DNA from: Amaranthus tricolor
Lineage: Eukaryota > Streptophyta > Magnoliopsida > Caryophyllales > Amaranthaceae
DNA length: 64,000 nt
NCBI RefSeq assembly: GCF_026212465.1
Contig: NC_080062.1
Span: forward strand, 470,501-534,500
Direction of reading: 5' to 3'
A program made the translations under genes and the position numbers. Each line of letters opens with the position of its first letter. Within the stretch, counting starts at the first letter, position 1. Shown in pieces: positions 43,119 to 53,585 of the stretch. Below the pieces are notes generated by a model. That model searched no databases and was not told the DNA's origin. It saw nothing but the letters and a program-made list of their open reading frames with translations.

Positions 43119-45126
43119 AAAATCGTCATACATCTGTCATTCGTGCTATGATTTGCTCAGACCGATAACCAAACTTTTGCCTGTAAAAATCTCGCTTGTT
43201 CACACCCTCTTTCGGAGCGGAGGGATTGAGGAAGAAAGGGTGCCACCTGATCTGTAAATTAAAAGATGACTTAAAACAAGATTGATGAACTAAATATATA
43301 CTTCATTCTAACATTACAAACAAGACTAACAGTATATAAGATGGTACAGAATTAAACCTCAAAATCAAACTGATCTTTTGATTCAGAAATAGCTTTGTCT
43401 AGGTTTCTTTTTCCCACAAAGCACCATGGACAAACACTATCTGAACTGACATCGATTTTTATAAGTTTCTTTCCTATTGAATTAGCAGATGAGTTCGCCA
43501 TAAATCTACCGTTAACCTGCAATCCTTTGGAGAGTTAATCACAACACTTTTTAGCATATGATCAACAACTTCTTGTATTTTTTAACCAAATTGTTTCAAT
43601 TCAAGATTTCTATAGGCTATATTATAGGCTATAGTCAACCTTCGGGTCTTGTGTATAAGCCAAAATTTATCTGTTCTTAGATGACAATTTACCTTTACTA
43701 CCCATAAATTATTGTCTTGATTTACGAGTTCAGATGGTTGATAATCGAAATTAATAGAGGAGACATGGATGACTACGGGTGAAAGTTTGGTTTTTGGTTT
43801 GATACAAATCCAAATCAAACCAAATAAAATTCGATTTTGATATTTTCAGTCCAAATCCAAATTGAACCGAACCGAATTTCAAAATACCAATCCAAATTTA
43901 ACCAATAGACCGAATTGCACCGATTTGTATATTTTGCACTGTAAATCAAATTTGCGTGTATTGTTTCAGACTTATTCTTTCTAAAGCTCCTAAATAGATA
44001 TTAATAATTTTAGGGTCTTTTATTTGAACAAGTAAAAAACTTTTAACAAAAATAAAAATCTAAAAGTAAGGGAAAAAATTCAAATAAATCAAATGGAAGA
44101 TATAACATGCCGTTAATATCTTGGTTTATTTCGGTTTTTCGATTTTGTTGGACCCTAGACAGAATCCAAATCGAACACCGAATTATAATTAAAATTTTGT
44201 TCAAACCAAACCAAATTTAAAATATAATCAAACCAAATTAGTTATTCGATTTGGTTTAGTTCGGTGTTCGACAAATTACTTACACACCTATGGATGACTC
44301 ACCTAATCTTTTAGTATTAGGACTTTTACATTGTTATTCTATCATCCAAAAACTATTGGAATTTTTTAGTATCACCAAAAAGATGAAATACAAATATAGG
44401 TTTTAAAATATCAAACTCAGGAACAATGATTTTATTTGGAAATTTAAAATTGGCTCAAATTTATTGTTTGGCAAATCAAAAACTTTCAAATTTGAATTTG
44501 AATCAAATTTAAAGTAGTTAAAGTTGAGAATTTGAGAATGAGTACCCAAACCTTGTCATTTTCAAATTCTTCATTTATAATTTCATAATTAAAATTCATA
44601 ATTTAAAATGAAATACTTATTTTCAAACACTGCATCATATTATTTCAATTCAACAATCAAATTGATAAACAAGGAAGTTTAAGTCTTTTTATCCACACTA
44701 AAATTCCAAGGTATTCTGACACATAAATCCCACAAAAAATGAAGAACCTTCACAATATCAAATTATCAATGAACAAAGATCAAAACTTTGATTAAATTTA
44801 AGCTACCCATCACAAATTTAATTATGAAAACAGCAAGAATTCAGCCTAAATACGATGTGATACTACATAATTATGAAAAAGAGTAAACCCTTAATCAGCA
44901 AAGAAATTATTGCATTCTACAATCATATAAAAAAAATTAAAAACAAAGTTAAATGAAACATAATTAACAAACAATAAGAGACAATTACTTGTATGTTCTT
45001 GAGAAAATGATGAAATTGGTTTGGTGAACGAGAGAAGTGGGAAATGTTTGCAAGTTTTGGGTGTTTGAAGATGGAAAAAGAGGAAATACGAGGAGGTAGA
45101 AAACTGTGATTAACAAAAGAAGCCAT
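40924..45126 (-). CDS. DsbA/FrnE-family thiol oxidoreductase with N-terminal presequence
   Basis: Thioredoxin-fold protein of the DSBA (FrnE, 2-hydroxychromene-isomerase-like) family; the physiological substrate is unknown. Eight exons, minus strand: 44989-45126, 43358-43516, 43132-43251, 42399-42442, 42176-42301, 41411-41495, 41091-41147, 40924-41001; 807 nt, 268 residues. Exon 1 (46 residues, MASFVNHSFLPPRISSFSIF...) is rich in Ser, Phe and basic residues and looks like a plastid or mitochondrial transit peptide. The core has IDVSSDSVCPWCFVGKRNL with CPWC at 75-78, RWHPFFLNP, GLGLEYNIDG, SHRLIYYAG, SAKKVGIEGAAEFL, GVPYFV with the cis-Pro at 240, and GGQPPEVFTKAF. An internal Met in exon 2 (MANSS) could give a cytosolic form. 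Confidence 0.92.
42521..42715. mobile_element. Family C element, copy 2 (oxidoreductase intron 3)
   Basis: TAGAATTGGAATTCTACCGA, ATCGTAAAATCGTG, CATAGAATCGTGGAATCGTA and GATTTTAATAATCATGCTTA share the motif set of the element at 32895-33428. Confidence 0.55.
43031..43113. repeat. (AT)n microsatellite beside the exon 3 donor
   Basis: About 41 uninterrupted AT units start 18 bases after the exon 3 splice donor (43131) on the transcribed strand. Confidence 0.95.
43775..44289. mobile_element. Non-autonomous insertion with 10-bp target duplication
   Basis: ATGGATGACT is present at 43765-43774 and 44290-44299. The 515 bp between is built of inverted TTTGGTTTGAT / ATCAAACCAAA-type motifs and can fold. 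No ORF. It lies in oxidoreductase intron 1. Duplication length suggests Mutator- or hAT-like. Confidence 0.7.
44430..44640. repeat. Dispersed AT-rich element, family B copy 2
   Basis: It shares AATTTAAAATTGGCTCAAAT, GTACCCAAACCTTGTCATTT and TTTAAAATGAAATACTT with 19855-20090. Confidence 0.65.
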
Positions 45127-45258
45127 TCAATTTCAACCCATTGACTTTGAACTTTGAAAATTGGTAATGCCGTAATGGTACAAAGGTAGGAATTAGGATT
45201 CTTTTTTTTTTTTTTCGCAAATTCTTAAAGATGATGGCTGTCATAAATTAAATACTAA

Positions 45259-46137
45259 GAGCATCCTTATTCCTTATTCATGAGTATCATGACCCTATAA
45301 AAGGATCATCTTATTATTTCACAATTTTTCTCTCTTTTAAAAGTTCATCTTTTAACAATGATCGTCATTATCGATTCTTTCTTACTTTTTTTCTACTCCA
45401 CCATAATTTCTCTCCTTTAATTTATCTAATATTTATCTTTATCTTTATATAATAATATTTTCATGTACAAAATTAATATAATTTTTTATTTGATTAAAAT
45501 AGATTTACTTTTTTATTAATTTAAAAAATATTATTTTGATAAAACTAATATTTTTTAATAAATATAAATACAGACATTAATAATAATTGAGGAAAATTCG
45601 TTAAATTCAAATAAAGATTATTTTTTAATAAATATAAATGTAGACATTAATAATTTTATTAGGGATTTTTGAAATGATTTTTTTGGTATTTTTTTAATAA
45701 AAAAAGTAGGAAAATAAGAAGAAAATATGTAAATAAAAAATAATGCCAAAAAATATCAATATGGGTCTCATTTTATAGATCTCGAAAAAATATGACCGTT
45801 GGTACAATTTTCTTAAAAAAAAAATTAATTAAATACGAAAATAGCCGTTAATTAAAAAACCGGGTATTTTTTTGCACCCAATCAAAACTCAGCAGGTGGA
45901 AGTAGGGGCTGACGCGTGTCAGAGCAGCAGGGAGCTACTTTTCCTCACCCAATCAGAAACCGACACGTGGTGAAATTTTTTTTAAAAAAATGGGGTGACC
46001 GTTCACATGAATGGATCACCCCTTGACCCAATTGCCCAATCTTTTCCCCAATCCACCTATTATTAGGTCACCATTATACGCATTTTACCATGACTTTGGT
46101 CATATAACATCTAAAAAAGTCACCATTATTGATGCTC
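45259..46137. mobile_element. PIF/Harbinger-like non-autonomous element between divergent genes
   Basis: It starts GAGCATCCTTATT and ends AATTATTG-like ATTATTGATGCTC, so GAGCATC is an inverted terminus. TAA flanks both ends (45256-45258 and 46138-46140), the usual 3-bp Harbinger target. No transposase. The interior has a GC-richer part near 45890-46020 with GACACGTGGT (45961-45970), a G-box/ABRE core, and GACGCGTGTC (45911-45920). It occupies more than half of the ~1.5-kb shared promoter region. Confidence 0.75.
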
Positions 46138-46906
46138 TAAAAGAAAGTTAGTGGAAAATTGTTGAATAATAACTAAAATATTAATATTTTTATTGATAAA
46201 TATGTGGAAACTATAAGAAATATTGTAAAATTAAAATAAAGTTAAGAGAAGGTATGTGGGACCATAATAATTATTAAAATGTTAAATTGAGAATATATAA
46301 GGTTATTTTTATTTAAAATTTATAATATAAATAAAAAGATTTTTTATGAGAAAAATAAATAAACTACGTTAAAATAAAAAATAAAACTTCTATAACAAAC
46401 AAAGAGAGTACTATCTATTGATGGACCCTACATATATTGTATGTGTTAAATGATCACTTTTAATTTTAAATAATCAATTAAAATATAAGTTGATTTATTA
46501 ATCGGTGTCATAATAATACTTCATACTACCGACTACCGAGTACTAGTATTTAATTGGAATCAGAAATATCTAGAAACTCTCAAGTCACAACTTTAATTAA
46601 ATAAATAAAAATAAATAAAAAACATAAAATGGGGGAATCTGATTTGAGAAAGAATAGAAGCAGAGACATAGAAAATTATCAATAATCACAAGCACCGTCC
46701 ATATTTTTCAAGATTCCCTACTAATCGGAGTACCATTTCATTTATTCCCATTTCCCCTTTTCCTCATCCTTAAGAATCTTCAAAACTCCCCATAAAATTT
46801 TCAGATATTTTCTATCTTTGTCTTTGCCTTAAATCATCATTTTCTTATTTTCTGCATCTCTTCAATTATTGGGTTTCTTTGAAGAAATACAAATAAGAAA
46901 AACAAG
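46138..46906 (+). promoter_or_regulatory. RCC1-gene proximal promoter and 5' UTR exon
   Basis: The likely non-coding first exon ends at 46906 (AACAAG|GTAAGAATT), with the second leader part starting at 47975, three bases before the ATG. TCTTTG/TTTCTT-rich leader sequence precedes it. No clear TATA box was assigned. Confidence 0.5.
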
Positions 46907-47027
46907 GTAAGAATTATCCTTTTTTTAAATTTTTGATCATGTTTTTAATCAAGGATTACCCACATGCATTTAGAATTTATTGCAAATTTGGTGATTTTAT
47001 ATCTGCTGTTTTTGGGGGAGTTGACTT

Positions 47028-47661
47028 TTGTTGATAAAACTTGTAACTTGACAAATTTAGAGGATTATTTGATGTAGTGTGTTAAATTTTAGTAATTTGT
47101 TGATAAAGCCAGTAACTTGACATATTTAGAGGATAAAATTGATGTAGTTTGTGTTAAATTTTAGTATTTTGTTGATAACTTAACAAATTTAGAGGATTGA
47201 ATTGATGTATTTTGTGTTAAATTTTTTCAATTTGTGGATAAAGCTTGTAAGTTTGACAATTTTAGAGGATTAAATTGATGTAGTGTGTGTTAAATTTTAG
47301 TATTTTGTTGATAAAGCTTGTGAGTTAGACAAATTTAGAGGATCAAATTGATGTATTGTGGGTTAAATTTTATTACTTTGTTGATAAAGCTAGTAACTTG
47401 ACAAATTTAGAGGATTATTTGATGAAATGTGTGTTAAATTTTAGATTTTTGTTGATAAAGCTTGTAACTTGACATATGTAGTATGTAGAGATTAAATTGA
47501 TGTAATGTGTGTTGAATTTTAGTATTTTGTTGATAAAGCTTGTAACTTGACACATTTAGAGGATTAAATTGATGTATTGTTTGTTGAATTTTATTAATTT
47601 GTTGATAAAGTTTGTGACTTCCACAAATTTACAGGATTGAATTGATGTAATTTTTACATTA
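47028..47661 (+). repeat. Nine-unit ~72-bp minisatellite in the leader intron
   Basis: Units begin GTTGATAAAGCTTGTAACTT and include ACAAATTTAGAGGATTAAAT and GATGTAGTGTGTGTTAAATT. Starts at about 47030, 47099, 47171, 47234, 47307, 47380, 47451, 47529 and 47601; lengths 63-78. One unit has an internal deletion. It sits inside the intron separating the 5' UTR exon from the coding start. Confidence 0.92.
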
Positions 47662-47977
47662 TAGATTTGAAAAATCTTGACAAGTCATTTTGTGATTCAA
47701 AATATCCTAAAAGTTACTTTAAACAGTCATTTTGTTTTTGGTAATGCCCGCTTACCCGTGAGTCTCGCCCTCAAAGAAAATGGGCTGGTAGCGACAAAAA
47801 AATATGTTCGCAAATATGGGCGGACTTTTGAATATTTGAGTCTGTGGGTAGATTTTTAAGGTATTATCCAGTCAACTACCTGCCCAAGTCTGTCCATGAA
47901 CAGCTCTAAATGTAGTAATGCAAATATTCAACTCTACTTAAAGTCCCAATTGTTAATGCAGTTTTTGGTTGTAGAAG

Positions 47978-50900
47978 ATGGATATTGTTGAAATTCTTGG
48001 AGAGTCTAAATCAGTGCCTGTTCCAACAAAGAGTGCAATCTATGTGTGGGGTTACAACCAGAGAGGGCAGACTGGAAGGCAAGAGAAAGAGCAGAAATTA
48101 AGGATTCCGAGGCAGCTTCCGCCAGAGTTATTCGGTTGTCCGGCTGGGATCAGTACTAGGTGGCTCGATGTCGCATGTGGCAGGGAGCATACGGCTGCTG
48201 TAGCCTCAGACGGGTCACTCTTTACTTGGGGTTCAGATTTCTTTTCTCAAAATCCATCCTCCTGCAGTTTTCAACCCCTGTGTAACCTCATTTTTCTTCC
48301 TATTGTTTTTACGCTAGGATTAGAATAATTATAAATGTCGTCTTAGTTTTCTCATTGGTTGCACACACCTATGTTACTTGGACTTTTTGTTTTGCTTCAC
48401 GTACCCGTGTCCGATCATTTGATGCTCGGACATTAGTATGACACTTAGAGACTTCATTTTAGGCGTAAAATTGAATATTTAGACGTATCCGACAATTGGA
48501 AACGTACCAGTATCCGACATTAGTTCTCGAGTCCAAGTAACATAGGATTGCACCTTTGTTGTCCAAAATGCCTTGATGTTATGATTGTGTTTGGTCGTTT
48601 ACCATATGCCTTCAACTGTTTGTTTGTAATTGTTGGCGGGTTGATGCACTTTCGATAACTAGGAAAGTATTACATGTTCATGGTGTTATAGACAATTTAA
48701 GTAGGAAAATAGAACCTCGTATCCTTTTTCATGGATTTATTTAGGAGTTAGTTCATCTATAGGTTAGTTTTATTCGGATTCTTGTGGCGCCAGGGCTATA
48801 AATATATAGTTTATGCATATTAATGTTACCTCTTATGTTCTTGTATGTACTAAAGAGTTCAAACCCAAATGTGAGATTGGTTTTTTCATAAATATGGCTA
48901 GTTTCCTTACTCATTTTATGAGCTTATGAATCATGATTATGTTGTCGTCGATTTTAATTTTTTTTTTCATCGTCATCTTTGCTAGTAAGTGTTTGATTCT
49001 TATACCTTTCGGTTTCTGGCAGGAGCAAATGACTTCGGGCAGTTGGGGGATGGTACTGAAGAAAGTAGAAAGTACCCAAAGAAAGTGGATCTGTTGAAAA
49101 CTGAAATTGTGAAATCTGTTTCTTGTGGTTCGAATTGTACTGCCGCTATTGCAGAGCCTCGTGTAAATGATGAGTCGTTATCAAATGGTAGACTATGGGT
49201 GTGGGGCCAAAATCAGGTCAATAATTTTTTTTTACGGATTTGTACTCGTTGTTTCTATTGACATAATTCTAAAGTCCTTTTCATGATTTCAGAGCTCGAA
49301 TTATCCTCGTCTATTTTGGGGAGCCTTTGCACCAAATACGGTATGATTTGGTTGCACTGATGCCTTTTTTCCCGTGGTTATTTGTGCAACTTTTATGCTT
49401 GACTTTTGTTTGGTCAATAATGGACTATCCACTTGTTTATTTTTGAACTTCTTATTTTTGCTCTTGTTTCCTGGTGCTCGTTAGCATATGCAAATTGCTG
49501 AATACTCCTCATTTGATGTGGTTAGGTAATCCGTCAAGTTTCCTGTGGATCTGTACATGTGGTGGCCTTGTCGGAGGGTGGCCTTCTTCAATCATGGGGT
49601 ACTATTCTGCAAGTTTTGTGTCATATAATCTTACCAGTGACATGATTTTTATCTTAGACGTACTGTTCAATTCATTTTTGGGCTCTAGAGCGAAAGATAA
49701 GGGATAATAAATAATATAAAAATTCACTAATAACTCATTGTTTAGCAAAAATATATAAATTATATCTGAACTTAATTGAGCGTAATATCAACCTTGTATA
49801 TGAAAATAAAATTTTTAGACCCAAAAAAATTTGGGGTCCTGGGCGGTAGTCCGTCTTGCCCTGCTTATCGACGGCCATAAATTTTTATGTTCACCTTGAT
49901 GGGGTTTGTTATAATAGGTTGTATTAACTCTATACCATCGATCTTCTGCCAGGATACAATGAATGTGGTCAACTTGGGAGAGGGTTCACTGCTGAAGGAT
50001 TACAGGGTCCTGGTATACTGAAAGCATACGCAAAATACCTTGATGAAGCCCCTGAACTTGTGAAGATCGTTCAAGTGTCATGCGGCGAGTACCACACTGC
50101 TGCAGTATGTGAAACTGGGGATGTGTAAGTATAAACGAGTTCCTTTTCTAATAGATTGATGTGAATATTTTTGGGACACGATACTCATTTTTTCTCATTT
50201 ATATTGTTATGACGATATTAAGCGAGAAAATGTGTAGAGGAAATTTAAAGAAAGTAGTGGGGAACATTCCCATAAAAGGATATGTTGCAATATAGGTACG
50301 AAAATAGAAAGTGTTGCAAATTGATGGGGATCGAGGGATTAACCATTTACACTTGAGTCAGAGATGTACATTCGGGTTATCAGGTCAATTTTCGGGTCAA
50401 ATATTAGGGTCGGTTTAAAATTCTGGTGCCCATGGTAGTTCTATATAATTGTTAGTATATTTTTTATGTTGTGTTAAATCGGGCTCGGTTACAGGTTTGA
50501 GTGAATCTTGGGTCATTTGTTTTGAACACTAACAAGTTGTTCTAGCAAGTATTAGAACTGCATTTAGCTACTGCACAACATATGATCTTGGGAAATATCT
50601 TTATTTTTCAATCTTTGTGATGCATGGCTAACATGTATACTAAAGTTGAGACGTGTTTCTTTTGGCTTTGGTAGCTACACTTGTGGTCTCGGAAACATGG
50701 GTCAACTAGGACATTGTTCACTTCAATCCGAAGATAAAGAATTAATACCTAGACGAGTAGTTGCACTTGAAGGGATTCACATCACTAGTGTTTCATGCGG
50801 AGGTGTTCATACCTGCGCGGTGACTGCAAAGGGAGCTCTCTATACCTGGGGTGGTGGGCAACTTGGTCAGCTCGGCCTTGGTCCACAAGCAACTTCGGCA

Positions 50901-52589
50901 TCTTTCATTTTCAAGGATTATCAAGTCATGCTTCGGAATATCCCCGCTTTGGTTATCCCGAGTGGTGTGCAACTTGTTGCATGTGGTCATTCCCACACAC
51001 TTATATCTACTTCTGATGGGAGAATCCATGGCTGGGGATATAATAGCTACGGTCAGGCCGCGAATGAGAAGTCTACGTATGCTTGGTACCCATCACCGAT
51101 TGATTGGTAAATGCCTATCTCGATGAAATCTGTTTTCTGCAGCTTTGTAGTAGACTAAACCATTCTTTTTTTGGGAAATTGTAAAAAATAAACCAAAAAT
51201 ATTGCTTATGTTTAAATAAATCCACCTATTCGGTATGTTTGCTGAAAATAAACTCAACTATTGTTTATTCTTAATTTTTGACTTATAAAGAAGCTTTGAA
51301 AATGATTATAAACAATAAGTCAGTTTATTGTAGCAAATATATCTAATAGTTAGGTTATTAAAAAATAAATAATAGTTGGATTTATTTTCAGCGGATCAAA
51401 CAAAGGTTGATTTATTATTAAAAATTTACCTTTTTTTTGATAAGTAGGGATTTTTATTTATAACGAGACATATGAACTATTAACTCTTTCGCTGGCATAA
51501 AAAACCCGTTGGGAAAAAGTCATAAAAAGAGAATTGTAGTGCAATCATATGCCCAAGCATCATACAATAGTGACTCTTTTATGCTAACACACCTTAGACC
51601 AAACCATTTATAGGTGTGTTGGAGAAGTGAGGAAGCTTGCTGCTGGCGGGGGTCACTCGGCTGTGCTGACCGATGCTTGCTCGTTGAAAGATTTGTGTGA
51701 ATTTAGGCTCGCTGAAAGCGTTACTCTGGCAAATGCTGCTCATATTGAGGATGTTGCATTCAGAACCAGCTCTGATGCTTTAGTACGCCTTTGTGAACGA
51801 TTGAGGTAACAATATGCTCCGAATTGCCTGTATTACTTTTTACGACACATCAAGTTTACTTCCTCGCCTTAGATAATCGTCAAATACAATCAATTATATG
51901 GTAGTACGAATGAAATTTCAGAAAATATTGCCTTACTTTCATATTAGCGGCTTATAATTGGATTTCCTGGTAAGTTACGGTTTAAGATTGAGATAATCGA
52001 GACAAGATCCGACACAATTACTACAAAAACCTGTTAGGTTGAATTTCATGAAGTAACACGTTTTATGAAAGTTAAAACTAAAATTCATTCTCATTACCAT
52101 CATTTAATAATAGAGGTGTTCAAAACACAACCAATGATTCGATATTTACTCGACCTTATAACCGAACCCAACTTGATCCGACTTCAAAATGAATTTAGAT
52201 TAATGTAAAAAACAATATGGACACAAGATCCGATTTTGAACCAAGTTGAGACATTTGATTCGAAATCGACCCGATGCCCGAAGAACACCTCTATCTAATA
52301 TCAATAAACCAAAGCCCCCCATAAAGGATTAATATCTTCCTCTTCGCCAATTGTTTCATATCCATACATATGATCGAGGGGTTTGGATTTCATGTCATTA
52401 TCTTGGTATTGAATTGAAAACAAACATGCCTTCTGATTTTTTTCGTTTCATTTTTTGGTATCGAGTTGTACTTCATTACTTCTAGTCTTAGACGCGTCTT
52501 GTTGAGAATTTCTCTGTATGACCAGGGAGCTGCATAATGGCGGCGAATGGGAATCCGAAGATGATGAATCTGGTGCGAGTAAACCTTGA
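47978..52589 (+). CDS. RCC1-repeat (seven-bladed propeller) protein
   Basis: Member of the plant RCC1/UVR8-like superfamily. Eight coding exons: 47978-48230, 49023-49216, 49293-49340, 49526-49598, 49953-50124, 50675-51106, 51614-51805, 52526-52589; 1428 nt, 475 residues. Seven blade signatures are visible: VACGREHTAAV, VSCGSNCTAAI, VSCGSVHVVAL, VSCGEYHTAAV, VSCGGVHTCAV, VACGHSHTLIS and LAAGGGHSAVL, each near a G-Q-L-G or WG strand. The start MDIVEILGESKSV and an acidic end (EWESEDDESGASKP) frame the propeller. It belongs to a conserved plant lineage distinct from UVR8: the UVR8 chromophore tryptophan triad is not evident. The biochemical role is not known from sequence. The acceptor of the first coding exon is three bases before the ATG. 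Confidence 0.93.
48368..48546. mobile_element. MITE family A, copy 3 (RCC1 intron 1)
   Basis: The best-preserved member: perfect termini CCTATGTTACTTGGACT and AGTCCAAGTAACATAGG, 179 bp, with the family interior (GATGCTCGGACATTAGTATG). TTGCAC lies near both ends. Confidence 0.85.
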
Positions 52590-53585
52590 TGGAGCATTTG
52601 ATTACACCATTGTATCGGTTTAGAGAGATCGCTATGACAAAGCTTCCTTTCTTCTCATGTAGTTTTATTATGTATAAACCAGAATGTAATTAACCATTAA
52701 TTGTAATGGTAGCATAAACTATGCTTACCTAAATGCTACTCTATTGGTGCTGAATTGCATTATTTGTTGGTGCAATGAAGAACTTAAGCTGAAAATTTGG
52801 CAAAATCACTCTTTTCTATTATCCATATATTGTGCACTCAGAACACGCACACGAGCTGGTGTGCATGCCCTGTGCATGTGTTTGGGGAACTTAGCATACA
52901 TTTACTCACCGGTAAAGCTACCAATAGTGAGATCCAACTCACCAATAACAAATATATTCTACTTGTCTATTAGTAGTGGGCACAAAGTCTACGTAATTTT
53001 TTCCGTGTTTGGGGTGTTGTACATTCTTTCCGCACATTCTTAAATTAATTATTGAAGTCACCAGATATATTATATACAGACTCTGAATAGAGCAAGTGTC
53101 TCAATGGAGTGACAATTTCTCTTTTTTTGATAAAAGTCTGAGAAGAATAAAAATATGTTTTCTCTAGCTTCTAATAGTTTTTAATTTTTTATAATTTTAA
53201 TTTCAAATGATTAAAAATTTTAAAATATGCATTAAGATGAATTAAATAAGAGCTCATTTGATCACATTTTACATTACATATAGAGATTTATATGCCAAAT
53301 ATGATGAATAGATGAACAGTAATTACTAGAGTAACTCTAAAGACAATCAAAACTAAAGAAAGTACATAAATTAATTAATATATCAAATATATACTTTTAA
53401 AGCTAGCCATAAATTTTACTAAAATATACAAGTACATAATGCATTGAGCATGGTTCATGAGGTTATTTTCTTTTGGCTGCCGAATTATAATTTACATATT
53501 AGTACAAAATATACTCCATACTCAATAATTATAATTATAATTATCATATAATTAATTGAAATTACTAATCATTTAACCTAATTGA
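52590..53585. other. Convergent 3' flanks of the RCC1 and MADS genes
   Basis: It contains the RCC1 3' UTR to roughly 52.75 kb, then AT-rich DNA without a supported gene, then the MADS-gene 3' UTR. Confidence 0.5.

Noticed and set aside
42927..43133. 68-codon minus ORF with a long YIYIYI run
   Set aside because: It is translation of the (AT)n microsatellite running into exon 3.
47028..47661. CRISPR-like array
   Set aside because: Plant nuclear DNA; units are diverged tandem repeats without spacers.
50793..51126. Three overlapping ORFs within RCC1 exon 6
   Set aside because: Other frames of the same exon; the RCC1 frame carries the blade signatures.
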